Origin: a virus
DNA: 64,000 nucleotides
Reading direction: 5' to 3' (one strand)
Virus record (IMG/VR): IMGVR_UViG_3300021963_000114
Span: 1-64,000 of that record
Both the position numbers and the translations under genes were made by a program. Every line of letters begins with the position of its first letter. Position 1 is the first letter of the stretch. Positions 53,609 through 60,648 of this stretch are shown piece after piece. A model generated the notes under the pieces. That model saw only the letters and a list, made by a program, of their open reading frames with translations, was not told the origin of the DNA and ran no database searches.

Positions 53609-53617
53609 AATATATCC

Positions 53618-53830
53618 TTAAACGATTTTACTAATCGAAACATCATACGTCACTCTTTCCATTTTGTGATCATAAACGTGCATTCTGGAAGAAATGCCAA
53701 CAGCATTAAACATATTTTCGAACAGTTGACGCACAACTGTATTGACAGCAACAAAATCGCCAACGCCACGTTTGATAGCAGCACCTGTAGTATAAAAAGA
53801 TACGCCATTCACAATAACACGATATTTCAT
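53618..53830 (-). CDS. 70-aa protein, unknown
   Basis: The protein (MKYRVIVNGVSFYTTGAAIK) is mostly beta, with GVGDFVAVNTVVRQLFENMF. No family recognised. SD AAAGGAAC stands before the ATG and a clear promoter lies 30 bases upstream, so the gene is real. It probably starts a small operon with the 184-aa gene. Confidence 0.55.
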   Translation of the reverse strand: MKYRVIVNGVSFYTTGAAIKRGVGDFVAVNTVVRQLFENMFNAVGISSRMHVYDHKMERVTYDVSISKIV

Positions 53831-53859
53831 AACAGTTCCTTTTCAATCATCATAAGACT

Positions 53860-53888
53860 ATTATACACTGGATCTGAATTATTGTAAA
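53860..53888 (-). promoter_or_regulatory. Sigma70-type promoter for the 70-aa gene
   Basis: TTTACA (53888-53883), 17-base spacer, TATAAT (53865-53860) on the minus strand, a near-consensus promoter. Unlike the three -10/ATG copies, it leaves a leader of about 23 bases with an SD. Confidence 0.7.
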
Positions 53889-53943
53889 CCCCCAAAAAAC
53901 CCCTATAAAATCAACGACTTAGATACCCCTACGATCTGTAGGG

Positions 53944-54198
53944 TTATTTTTTAGTAGGGGTATTTCCTTGTCCATGAGCCACTGCGTAGGCTACGCACAT
54001 AACATCACCACTGGAATATGCACATTTTACTGCCACTGGGTCAATACCTTTAACGATTGCTGATTCAATATTTGACTTGATAGCATTGGTTTGATGATAA
54101 CTATAAAACGTAAAACATACTAATGCTGTCATAACGATTAATGTTATACCAATGATAAACCCAAGTTTATCTTTACTGTTGTTAGTTAATTCTGGCAT
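53944..54198 (-). CDS. Small single-span membrane protein
   Basis: 84 aa from ATG 54198 (MPELTNNSKDKLGFIIGITL), chosen because GGAGAAC precedes it. One transmembrane helix at about residues 13-34 (GFIIGITLIVMTALVCFTFY), then an extracytoplasmic part with two Cys (KCAYSSGDVMC). Located in the group with ClpP-like, SleB-type and other lysis-region genes. Spanin or holin role not supported by a clear pattern. Function unknown. Confidence 0.6.
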   Translation of the reverse strand: MPELTNNSKDKLGFIIGITLIVMTALVCFTFYSYHQTNAIKSNIESAIVKGIDPVAVKCAYSSGDVMCVAYAVAHGQGNTPTKK

Positions 54199-54209
54199 TT
54201 TAGTTCTCC

Positions 54210-54401
54210 TTACCATGTTCCATCATCTATAATACCTCGAATCCAAACTGGACCGAGACTAATAAAAATCCCACGCATTGCAGGATTTAAATCATCTGGA
54301 TGTAAAAAATCAAAACGCAGTTCCCAATGACATGGGTTAACAACTACACCAAACCACAATCCTGAATATCTTGCGTATTTAATTAATGTCTTTAACTGCA
54401 T
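54210..54401 (-). CDS. 63-aa protein, unknown
   Basis: Start ATG at 54401 (MQLKTLIKYARYSGLWFGVV), overlapping the ClpP-like gene by 23 bases. The sequence WELRFDFLHPDDLNPAMRGI with a Trp-rich pattern is like small phage proteins without known function. A longer start exists upstream inside ClpP. Confidence is limited. Confidence 0.5.
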   Translation of the reverse strand: MQLKTLIKYARYSGLWFGVVVNPCHWELRFDFLHPDDLNPAMRGIFISLGPVWIRGIIDDGTW

Positions 54402-54936
54402 CACATAACCCCAAATCTTTTGCTTCGGTTGCTGATAACCACATATCTTGTGGAGGTAAAAGCACTTCACGAATTTTCTTCTCAGATAATCCTGTGCATT
54501 TTTTATAATGACTAATCATACGTTTGGTCGTCAAGTCAAACTCTTTGACTGTTGCGAACAACTCATGTTCTTTGCCGAACGCACCCCATGAATACTGGTG
54601 TGACAGAATAGAAGTATTCGGTGTAAGAATACGATTTCCCTTTTCGCCAGCAATAAAAATCATAAGACCAGCTGAAGCGATTTGACCAAGACCAATTGTT
54701 CTAATTGGAATGGCTGAACCACGCATAGTATCAACTAATGCAAATGCTGCATTTAAATCTCCGCCTGGAGAAGTGATTACCATGTTAAGTAAGTCAGCAC
54801 GATCTTCTTGGAAATTGTTTTCAAAGATCCATTCTACTGCTTGTTTACAAGTTGCTAATGTAACTTCTTCCATTAACAAGAAGAACGAATGACGTGAGTG
54901 TTCTTCTTTTACCTGTAAATTCAATTTTTGCATCAT
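54379..54936 (-). CDS. ClpP-like serine protease
   Basis: About 185 aa from ATG 54936 (AAAGG upstream; a GTG at 54945 lies inside the SD). The ClpP fold and triad are visible: MVITSPGGDLNAAFALVDTM, GQIASAGLMI with Ser at about 88, SILSHQYSWG with His at about 113, and PPQDMWLSA with Asp at about 164. Length is close to bacterial ClpP (about 190-200 aa), but with no processed propeptide. It lies about 1.2 kb downstream of a phage tmRNA whose tag ends in ALAA, a ClpXP/ClpAP signal. Whether it joins host ATPases is unknown. Confidence 0.85.
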   Translation of the reverse strand: MMQKLNLQVKEEHSRHSFFLLMEEVTLATCKQAVEWIFENNFQEDRADLLNMVITSPGGDLNAAFALVDTMRGSAIPIRTIGLGQIASAGLMIFIAGEKGNRILTPNTSILSHQYSWGAFGKEHELFATVKEFDLTTKRMISHYKKCTGLSEKKIREVLLPPQDMWLSATEAKDLGLCDAVKDIN

Positions 54937-54947
54937 ATTTTGCACCT

Positions 54948-55475
54948 TTAATCCTTGTAAAAAATGTGTCTACCAATTACTGTAGTCTTCTGTAAATTCT
55001 TCCAATTTGGTCGTACATAATCCGCATGATAAAACTTTGCGCCATATGTATTATCTTCTAGTACCTCATAATTAGCATAAACATATAACGCAACTTCTAA
55101 ATTTTTGTTATATACTTCTTGATTTATAGATTTTCTTGGCTCACAAAACCAAGAAAATTGACAAGCAATTCTTGTGTCGCCGATTGATTCTACCTTAGTT
55201 TTTTGTTTAACTACGCTACAAATATCTTTCGGAAACCTTGGATCTAATACTCTATTCATCGTTACCATAGCAACAGCGACTTGACCATCTCGGGGTTCAT
55301 GCCCTGCTTCATAATAAATGTTTTCAGCCAAACAATCAACTTGTTGTCTAGCGTCAGTGGTTAACTGTCCATACTTAATGTTAAGTATAGTGTATCCTTT
55401 ACTATAAAATGTAGCAGCAGCTGTTAGTGCTACCATTACTGCTATCGAAATAAATGTAACTCGGATTAAATTCAT
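54948..55475 (-). CDS. SleB-type cell wall hydrolase with N-terminal anchor
   Basis: A 175-aa protein. N-terminal hydrophobic segment (about residues 5-22, VTFISIAVMVALTAAATFY) acts as signal anchor. It is followed by the Hydrolase_2/SleB pattern CLAENIYYEAGHEPRDGQVA, VAMVTMNRVLDPRFP, CSVVKQKT, CQFSWFC, and YGAKFYHADYVRPNW. The catalytic Glu is the E in YYEA. The domain cuts peptidoglycan glycan strands; a membrane-anchored form could behave like a SAR endolysin, released by loss of membrane potential. It lies in a minus-strand run before the ClpP-like gene, with a GH19 endolysin 2 kb away. Confidence 0.85.
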   Translation of the reverse strand: MNLIRVTFISIAVMVALTAAATFYSKGYTILNIKYGQLTTDARQQVDCLAENIYYEAGHEPRDGQVAVAMVTMNRVLDPRFPKDICSVVKQKTKVESIGDTRIACQFSWFCEPRKSINQEVYNKNLEVALYVYANYEVLEDNTYGAKFYHADYVRPNWKNLQKTTVIGRHIFYKD

Positions 55476-55491
55476 AAATCTCCTTAGTAAG

Positions 55492-55520
55492 TTAAAGAGT
55501 GTGCATGTGACTGCACACTC
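55492..55520 (-). terminator. Hairpin between the 89-aa and SleB-type genes
   Basis: GAGTGTGCA, the loop TGTGAC and TGCACACTC form a 9-bp stem (55497-55505 with 55512-55520). On the minus strand only TTTAA follows, so the terminator is moderate. Confidence 0.6.
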
Positions 55521-55529
55521 CGATCCCTA

Positions 55530-55799
55530 TCAGGTGGACTTCTTAGTCTTTGTATCTAGTGGGATGTTGGAAACGAAACCATTCAGGGCAGTAGCCTTAG
55601 CAATAATTTCAGTTTCTGTTGGGATAGCAGGAAAACCTGGATGATCAGGAATCGTGCCACCATTGAGTTTAGCAGATTCGACTTTCATATGCCAGTCGTT
55701 GCTAATTTGTTCACGCTTACCGTAATATTCATCGTTAAGCATGTCTTTCGCCATTTTTAATAGTTCAAGGCGAATCTCGAACGGAGTCATGTTACTCAT
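55530..55799 (-). CDS. 89-aa conserved phage protein, unknown
   Basis: The protein MSNMTPFEIRLELLKMAKDM followed by LNDEYYGKREQISNDWHMKV is a pattern recurring in T4-like aquatic phages without known role. Helical first half, proline-rich centre (PDHPGFPAIPTETEI). Followed by a terminator-like hairpin. Confidence 0.6.
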   Translation of the reverse strand: MSNMTPFEIRLELLKMAKDMLNDEYYGKREQISNDWHMKVESAKLNGGTIPDHPGFPAIPTETEIIAKATALNGFVSNIPLDTKTKKST

Positions 55800-55877
55800 A
55801 TTTTACTACCTTTCTGTGTTGTGTGTAAAAAGGTGGTTTTATTGGGTTCCACCAACCCACTGTCTATTATTTAGGTA

Positions 55878-56078
55878 TTACTTTTTCGCTGCGTCAGCTT
55901 TTGGCTCTACTTTCTTAGGAGTAGGTTTCTCAGACTTAGGTGCAGGAGGACATTTACCTTGTTTGTCCTTAGTTACGCAGTTTGTTTCTTCTTTCTTTGC
56001 TTCTGGCTTCTTTGCAGGTTCTGCTGCGAAAGAAACAGTTGCGAATGACAACATTACTAATGCGATAATCGATTTCAT
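55878..56078 (-). CDS. Small secreted Lys/Pro-rich protein
   Basis: A 66-aa protein with a typical signal peptide: MKSIIALVMLSFATVSFA cut before AEP (about residue 18/19). The mature part of about 47 residues is Lys/Pro/Glu-rich with two Cys (NCVTKDKQGKC), highly polar and probably disordered. AAGGAAC before the ATG is the SD. It is exported to the periplasm of an infected cell. It lies in the lysis region, so a role in envelope change is possible, but nothing in the sequence shows it. Confidence 0.7.
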   Translation of the reverse strand: MKSIIALVMLSFATVSFAAEPAKKPEAKKEETNCVTKDKQGKCPPAPKSEKPTPKKVEPKADAAKK

Positions 56079-56124
56079 GATAGTTCCTTGTAAAAGTTAA
56101 TATGATCCACTGCATAATTAATGT

Positions 56125-56490
56125 CGCCACTTTAGTTAGTACAAGAGCCAATTGGGCATCGGTTGCTAACATCGAGCAAAGACTTCACTAATTCGTGGTA
56201 GGTTATTCTGTTACGAGGAAACCTACCGAAACCCTAAGCAGTGTTTAGGCTGCTAATGCGAACTGTGCGTCGTTTGCGTTTACGTTGTTTACTTTTTACG
56301 ACTCTCTGTGTCGTGCTGTCCACTCTGTTACTCATTGCCCTGTCGAAACCATGGCACCCCCAACTGAACATACTCAGCGTTTCGCTTTGCTACCGATAAC
56401 TCGGTTCGGAATATGTTCAGGTGGAGGTGGTGGGAGTCGAACCCACGTCCAGAACACCTTTCTCATTGCTTCATACAGCAATTCTTACAT
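56125..56490 (-). ncRNA. ssrA: Circularly permuted two-piece tmRNA
   Basis: Minus strand order: acceptor piece first, then coding piece. The acceptor piece (3' end at about 56420) contains GGACGTGGGTTCGACTCCCA and ends CACCTCCACC. The coding piece starts at 56361 with GGGGGTGCCATGGTTTCGAC. GGGGGTG pairs with CACCTCC as the 7-bp acceptor stem (one GU). The tag frame at 56277-56245 reads ANDAQFALAA-stop. The linker 56362-56419 has an 8-bp inverted repeat TGAACATA/TATGTTCA that closes the permuted loop. A stem GGTAGGTT...AACCTACC follows the tag, as a pseudoknot candidate. The outer ends are approximate. CCA is not fully encoded. Confidence 0.9.
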
Positions 56491-56637
56491 TACGCCATCT
56501 TTTGTTGACTTGATTAGCGTAACTTGTCCGTTCGCACCAATAACAACTTTAAACATATCTCCCTCTTTCCATCCTTCAGGAAGTTCTTTCTGTTCAAATA
56601 TAATTATATTTGGTGCAATCTCAGCATTTAATACCAT
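56485..56637 (-). CDS. 50-aa small protein with WKEGD motif, AbrB-like
   Basis: A short frame from ATG 56637 to TAA at 56485: MVLNAEIAPNIIIFEQKELP, EGWKEGDMFKVVIGANGQVT, LIKSTKDGVM. The core G-W-K-E-G-D-x-h-x-h matches the 61-aa protein at 61.5 kb (AGWKEGDVLEW) and is like a SpoVT-AbrB swapped-hairpin half. The 3' end abuts the tmRNA acceptor piece. No SD is strong. A real gene is likely from the similarity, but function is unknown. Confidence 0.6.
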   Translation of the reverse strand: MVLNAEIAPNIIIFEQKELPEGWKEGDMFKVVIGANGQVTLIKSTKDGVM

Positions 56638-56660
56638 TATACCCTGCTTTCTCATTAATG

Positions 56661-57314
56661 TCAAATATTCTTTATTCGTTTATAATCTTGTCGCAACTTT
56701 TTAAATTCTCCGATCCAGTCATCTCTCTTCTCTTCAAAGATTAATGGTTCGTTGTCATCAACACCCATAATAATAACTAACTTACCAACAGGAATTCCTG
56801 TTCGTTCTTCGAAAGCAACTGCATAAGCAGATGTTTGCATAAAGTATCCGTAAATATTATCACGAGTCTTAACTCTTGCAGAAGTTTTAAAGTCAATAAC
56901 TGCAAGTTTCCCATCATACTCTGCAATACAATCAACTGTTCCTGCAACTTCCAGATGATCTGAATAAAGCGGATCTTCTAACGCATGTATGTTATTTATC
57001 TTGTCTAGATGTGGAATTAACGACCTGTAAACTTCTTGATCGAATATATCTGGTTCAGCAGACTCTCCACGCAAATAGGATTCGCAGAGGGTGTGAATTC
57101 TTGTTCCACGTGTTGCTGCTCGATTTGAGATTCGGTTGGCTTCTGCTTCTCCGACTTTTTTTCGCCAAGCGATGATTGCTGCTTTTGAGTGCAATCCTGT
57201 AACTGTGGTGATGCTTGGATAGGCTCGACCCGATGGCGTTTTATATACCCTCGTACCATCGGGTTTTGTGTCACGTTCAAGTTTGGGTAAATCATGATGT
57301 ATAAAATTTTTCAT
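56661..57314 (-). CDS. RecB-like PD-(D/E)xK nuclease
   Basis: A 217-aa nuclease of the Cas4/RecB type: GRAYPSITTVTGL near the start, RIHTLCESYLRGE, VAGTVDCIAEYDGKLAVIDF with Lys following (D..., V-I-D-F-K motif at about 137-141), and YFMQTSAYAVAFEERTG. No cysteine cluster is present, so it is not a Cas4-type Fe-S nuclease. Probably a 5'-3' exonuclease or recombination nuclease. Stop-start overlap with the GH19 gene (57314). Confidence 0.85.
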   Translation of the reverse strand: MKNFIHHDLPKLERDTKPDGTRVYKTPSGRAYPSITTVTGLHSKAAIIAWRKKVGEAEANRISNRAATRGTRIHTLCESYLRGESAEPDIFDQEVYRSLIPHLDKINNIHALEDPLYSDHLEVAGTVDCIAEYDGKLAVIDFKTSARVKTRDNIYGYFMQTSAYAVAFEERTGIPVGKLVIIMGVDDNEPLIFEEKRDDWIGEFKKLRQDYKRIKNI

Positions 57315-57934
57315 TATGTAAGTAAATGTATAGCCTCATTGTAGTGTTTAATGCGATCGTCAAGACCAATGTATCCACCATTGATTTTACGTGTCATTGT
57401 CTTAATATCGCCTGCGTCTGCTTCTCTGTTTAATCCATTTTTATTCCAGAACCAAATAGCTGACATCAATGCGAAGTCTCTATCAGCAGTAACCCAATCT
57501 GGGTTATCAAATAAGTTCTGCCAGTCGTCAAACATATCTTTGGCAAACTGCATGTAATTGTTTTTACCAGTTAATTGAATCGGACCACGTCCACGATATT
57601 TCCATCCATCGCCTGATTCTTCTGGACCATTACCCATACGATTAGCATAAACTTTGTTAGCAATCATTTCAGGTTTGCGTGCATAAGGTGTCGCTGATTC
57701 AAGAGTAGGGAAATACTTCTTGAAAATACTACATAAACCTTGTGCGGAGTAATTTAAGTTTTCTTCAAATACTGTCCAACCACCAGACTCGTGACCACAC
57801 TGTGCGAGGAAAGCTGCAACACGATGTGGTGTATTAATCTCATATGTTGGAAACACATTATTCATTGATGTAGCCCAAGATGCTGGATCTTGTGCTCTTG
57901 GGAATAAATGTTTGAATTGTTCTGCTGTTATCAT
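57314..57934 (-). CDS. GH19 chitinase-type endolysin
   Basis: A 206-aa glycosidase: VAAFLAQCGHESGGWTVFEE (E49 and E57/E58 catalytic region), ENLNYSAQGLCSIFKKYFPT, then WKYRGRGPIQLTGKNNYMQF, and ALMSAIWFWNKNGLN. There is no signal peptide or anchor, so release needs a holin or the anchor-type SleB protein. It cuts peptidoglycan in lysis. The spike protein gp5 carries a related GH19 domain (GRGLIQLTGRENY). Its start overlaps PhoH by 4 bases. Confidence 0.92.
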   Translation of the reverse strand: MITAEQFKHLFPRAQDPASWATSMNNVFPTYEINTPHRVAAFLAQCGHESGGWTVFEENLNYSAQGLCSIFKKYFPTLESATPYARKPEMIANKVYANRMGNGPEESGDGWKYRGRGPIQLTGKNNYMQFAKDMFDDWQNLFDNPDWVTADRDFALMSAIWFWNKNGLNREADAGDIKTMTRKINGGYIGLDDRIKHYNEAIHLLT

Positions 57935-58701
57935 TTCTTGTTATCCTCGTAATCTTCGTACTTTAACTTAGCCAAGATATAATCTTTAACTAACGATGAA
58001 CGAACGATATCATCTACAGTAAACTCGATGCGAGTAAACGCTTTCATGTGTTGAGCAATATCAAAGAATTTCAAAATACCTGTAACATCGTTCTTTCTTT
58101 TATTTAGATCGGTTTGACGATAATCGCCACACCAAATAATTTTAGACATATGCCCGACACGTGTCATAACTGTATCGATCTCTTCATATGTCAAGTTTTG
58201 CATTTCGTCAACGATAATAATTGCATTATCGAAAGACATACCACGAATAAAAGAAGTTGAAATAAAGGTTACATAACCCTGTTCTTCTAAACGATCCCAT
58301 GCGTCTTTACGATCAAATAACTGATGACAGATCTGACGATATGGTTGTTCATAGATTTCCATCTTTTCACCAACGTCGCCAGGAAGATGACCAATCTCTC
58401 TAGATTGAACAGCAGAGCGAACTACAATGATTTTATTGAATGGGTTTGATTTATCGAGAACTTCTTCTATTGCTTTATAGAGTGCAATAAAAGTTTTACC
58501 AGTACCTGCTACTCCATGTAATGCTATAAAATAATCACCTGTTTTATATGCGTCAAAAAATAATTTCTGATTATCGGTGAGTGGCTGAAATGTTTTTAAA
58601 TTATCTAAACGTAATTTTAACTGATTACTGGTAACAGGTTTTGTTTCACGCTCGTCATTATGAATGTCTACTACTTTCTTTGCAGCTGATGTGCGAGCCA
58701 T
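57931..58701 (-). CDS. phoH: PhoH-like ATPase
   Basis: 256 aa: Walker A LHGVAGTGKTFIALY at about 62-70, RSAVQSREIGHLPGD, ATPase Walker B IIIVDEMQNLTYEEI, then WCGDYRQTDL. This is the PhoH family widespread in aquatic phages, of unknown role in vivo (phosphate stress linked in bacteria; RNA or DNA remodelling proposed). The N-terminal 30 residues are basic. Overlaps with the GH19 gene 4 bases. Confidence 0.93.
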   Translation of the reverse strand: MARTSAAKKVVDIHNDERETKPVTSNQLKLRLDNLKTFQPLTDNQKLFFDAYKTGDYFIALHGVAGTGKTFIALYKAIEEVLDKSNPFNKIIVVRSAVQSREIGHLPGDVGEKMEIYEQPYRQICHQLFDRKDAWDRLEEQGYVTFISTSFIRGMSFDNAIIIVDEMQNLTYEEIDTVMTRVGHMSKIIWCGDYRQTDLNKRKNDVTGILKFFDIAQHMKAFTRIEFTVDDIVRSSLVKDYILAKLKYEDYEDNKK

Positions 58702-58715
58702 TAAAAATCCTTGAG

Positions 58716-58955
58716 TTATAATTGTGAGGAAGTTTTACTTAAATCGTTATGTGGATTTCTTTCGTTAATTTTTTGCAGCACCTCCTTGAATCCTGTATCC
58801 TTTTTAACAGAAACGTGATCGCCTGTAATTGCTGGCGCAGTTATAACAGATTGAATATGAGGGTTGTCGTTGAGAAATTGCTCACGATCCGCAATTTTCA
58901 GAAATTTGTCAAACTTCTCGCCAGTGTTTGTATCGATAAAAGTGTATGTAGGCAT
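58716..58955 (-). CDS. 79-aa MPTYTF-type phage protein, unknown
   Basis: From ATG 58955: MPTYTFIDTNTGEKFDKFLK, IADREQFLNDNPHIQSVITA and PAITGDHVSVKKDTGFKEVL. The start matches the FmdB-like zinc-ribbon pattern (MPTY-F...) but has no Cys, so no zinc ribbon. A conserved protein of T4-like phages with unknown function. The ATG lies 9 bases after the upstream gene stop. Confidence 0.65.
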   Translation of the reverse strand: MPTYTFIDTNTGEKFDKFLKIADREQFLNDNPHIQSVITAPAITGDHVSVKKDTGFKEVLQKINERNPHNDLSKTSSQL

Positions 58956-58963
58956 AATTGTAT

Positions 58964-59500
58964 TTAGCAAATCCAAGACGGAGTTGGACGATTTTTCCAA
59001 GAAAACATTCTCGTCTTATCGCCGAGATAATAATTTTTGTATGATGTGATAGAATCTCCTGCTACTTTATAATGGTCTGGCATGGCAGGAGTCGGTTCAG
59101 TAAATGGTTTATCTTTGGGGATATTGTTGGGTGGATACTGCAACTCACCAAGCAACATAGAACACTTATGCACTTTACCGTAGCGATAATTATATTCCTT
59201 AATCAAATCACGGAACATATTGTATAGCCATTGATAATTTTCAAGAGACTGTCTCACCCAAATAGCCGAAGGATGATTAATATGGGTAGCACTGTAAAGG
59301 ACATCGTTGCGATGATCGCTAATAGTCCAAGTTTTTTTCTTACGCCCAGAAACCGAAGTAGTAATGGACTCGTGACCATCAAGGACACGATGAGCAGTAG
59401 ATAATAGTTGAGCATATTCCAGAATCATCTTTACGCAATGTTTGTCAACGTGCATTTCTGCACAAATTTTTGTATCGTGGTGTAGATAAAATATATTCAT
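58964..59500 (-). CDS. 178-aa conserved phage protein (CDKH motif), unknown
   Basis: From ATG 59500: MNIFYLHHDTKICAEMHVDK, HCVKMILEYAQLLSTAHRVL, and HPSAIWVRQSLENYQWLYNM. The pattern h-D-K-H-x-V-K-M-h-L-E-x-A-Q-x-L-S-T-A-H-R is shared by many phages and is of unknown function. Trp/His-rich content suggests an enzyme or nucleic-acid binder, not shown here. Promoter copy 2 places the predicted +1 at this ATG. Confidence 0.75.
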   Translation of the reverse strand: MNIFYLHHDTKICAEMHVDKHCVKMILEYAQLLSTAHRVLDGHESITTSVSGRKKKTWTISDHRNDVLYSATHINHPSAIWVRQSLENYQWLYNMFRDLIKEYNYRYGKVHKCSMLLGELQYPPNNIPKDKPFTEPTPAMPDHYKVAGDSITSYKNYYLGDKTRMFSWKNRPTPSWIC

Positions 59501-59506
59501 AATATA

Positions 59507-59535
59507 ATTATACTCCAATATTGAATTAAAGTAAA
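59507..59535 (-). promoter_or_regulatory. Promoter copy 2 of 3 (TTTACT-17-TATAAT), start at ATG
   Basis: Minus strand: TTTACT (59535-59530), 17 bases, TATAAT (59512-59507), TATATT and ATGA. The sequence is almost the same as copy 1, including the spacer (TTAATTCAATATTG...). Confidence 0.7.
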
Positions 59536-59536
59536 G

Positions 59537-59707
59537 CTACCAATGTCGTACAACACCTGCAATAATAAACAAGTTTGTAATAATGTAAACAGCTAAAATG
59601 AAAGTTCGAACGTATGCAATCTGATCTGACTCTTGGTCTGTTCTACCGCTCTTCTCACCAATCGCTTTAGCCCAAATTCTCCAAAGATTTTTGATGTTTG
59701 TATTCAC
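59537..59707 (-). CDS. 56-aa membrane protein, LWRIWAKA type
   Basis: From GTG 59707: MNTNIKNLWRIWAKAIGEKS, GRTDQESDQIAYVRTFILAV, YIITNLFIIAGVVRHW. One transmembrane helix at about residues 34-52. The N-terminal LWRIWAKAIGEKSG is a recurrent pattern in small phage proteins of aquatic T4-like phages. It overlaps the 55-aa gene by 41 bases in another frame; no SD was seen, so start choice is uncertain. Confidence 0.6.
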   Translation of the reverse strand: MNTNIKNLWRIWAKAIGEKSGRTDQESDQIAYVRTFILAVYIITNLFIIAGVVRHW

Positions 59708-59834
59708 GTTTCAACCAATACTTATATTTACTAAAATATTCTTGCGCAGATGCTTCTGGGATAGCCATTCCTAACTCCATATATTCATCTTTATGTTGCA
59801 TCCACATTTCTTGAATCCAAAATCTAAATGTCAT
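59667..59834 (-). CDS. 55-aa conserved small phage protein
   Basis: From ATG 59834: MTFRFWIQEMWMQHKDEYME, LGMAIPEASAQEYFSKYKYW and LKREYKHQKS. The pattern FWxQEMW-x-x-H-K-D and YF-KYKWWLKREYK resembles small proteins of aquatic T4-like phages. Start overlaps the stop of the membrane protein upstream. Function unknown. Confidence 0.65.
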   Translation of the reverse strand: MTFRFWIQEMWMQHKDEYMELGMAIPEASAQEYFSKYKYWLKREYKHQKSLENLG

Positions 59835-60118
59835 GTTAGCATCCTTATTAAGCCAATAAAGTCAATCGTCACCAAGAGCATGTAGTTAGCCAGCATCCCA
59901 AATGATTTCCTAGTATAAGCAGCCCAAGCATACATAGCACAACCACTAATCCAAATAGGATAAAGAATAAGTAATGGCGGAGTGGGAACAGTAAGAGCCA
60001 TAGTGATACTGCACCCAATACTAATAGCCCAAGCAAGTAATTCAATGATGAAACGAACTGGGTGAGAGTACCAATCATCCTTTATCCATTTAAATGTTGT
60101 TGTGAGTAAATCATTCAT
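59831..60118 (-). CDS. Small membrane protein (2-3 spans)
   Basis: 95 aa: MNDLLTTTFKWIKDDWYSHP, then hydrophobic segments at about 24-44 (IIELLAWAISIGCSITMAL), 48-66 (LLILYPIWISGCAMYAWAA) and 73-92 (MLANYMLLVTIDFIGLIRM). This type of small membrane protein recurs in T4-like phages with no known function; holin is possible from topology. It overlaps both neighbours by 4 bases. Confidence 0.65.
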   Translation of the reverse strand: MNDLLTTTFKWIKDDWYSHPVRFIIELLAWAISIGCSITMALTVPTPPLLILYPIWISGCAMYAWAAYTRKSFGMLANYMLLVTIDFIGLIRMLT

Positions 60119-60636
60119 CCTAGCCTTAATCCGTCAATTGCACGAAGTTGTGTAATAGTTGTGTCAAGCAGAGGGATTGTTGCTGCTGCACTGGTGTGCA
60201 AAATTCCACGACCACCTGCTCTATTGAATGGGTCAATACATCCTGCTGAATCGTCCACTAAAATGTTTGGGAACATGCTTCCGTATGGATGTAATGCATA
60301 TTTTGATTTCTCTGACTTAGAACGAACAAAATTTGGTTTGTAATTAATGTTCTTTTCTTTGAGCCAGTTTTTCTTTTGCTTTTTAACTTCATCGCCAACA
60401 AATGGATCGAATGTTCCAACTGATGTTAGAATTTCAATATCAATATCATCAATTGTTTTTACATGCGTCAACAGTTGTTCTGCGTCTGGCATAAAATTTA
60501 AATCTCTAAAAATTTTATATTCCATTACAGCTTTTCTAAATTTTCTTCCATTGTCGATTGTGCCACCAATTTCTTGGTATGCTGTGTTAAAATCTGACAA
60601 TACGCCATCCATATCTAAATAAAGTTTAATTCTCAT
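60115..60636 (-). CDS. HAD-type 5'(3')-deoxyribonucleotidase-like phosphatase
   Basis: 173 aa with the HAD motifs: LYLDMDGVLSDFNTAY (DxDGV, residues about 7-13), ILTSVGTFDP (Thr/Ser motif II) and NILVDDSAGCIDPFNRAGG (motif IV DD). The type resembles 5'(3') deoxyribonucleotidases, dephosphorylating nucleotides or polynucleotide ends. Adjacent to the MazG-like gene, so nucleotide metabolism is likely. Confidence 0.8.
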   Translation of the reverse strand: MRIKLYLDMDGVLSDFNTAYQEIGGTIDNGRKFRKAVMEYKIFRDLNFMPDAEQLLTHVKTIDDIDIEILTSVGTFDPFVGDEVKKQKKNWLKEKNINYKPNFVRSKSEKSKYALHPYGSMFPNILVDDSAGCIDPFNRAGGRGILHTSAAATIPLLDTTITQLRAIDGLRLG

Positions 60637-60648
60637 GGTAATACCTTT

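Noticed and set aside
53927-53952. Terminator-like hairpin CCCTAC/GTAGGG followed by T-rich bases on the plus strand
   Set aside because: No plus-strand gene ends here, and on the minus strand no T run follows, so a function could not be supported.
56423-56460. Possible ordinary tRNA, from the T-arm-like GGTTCGACTCC
   Set aside because: No anticodon or D arm is nearby; the sequence GGACGTGGGTTCGACTCCCA with CACCTCCACC is the 3' piece of a tmRNA.
56285-56704. 139-codon plus-strand frame across the tmRNA
   Set aside because: It crosses the tmRNA, the 50-aa gene and the nuclease gene antisense; its content is explained by those features.
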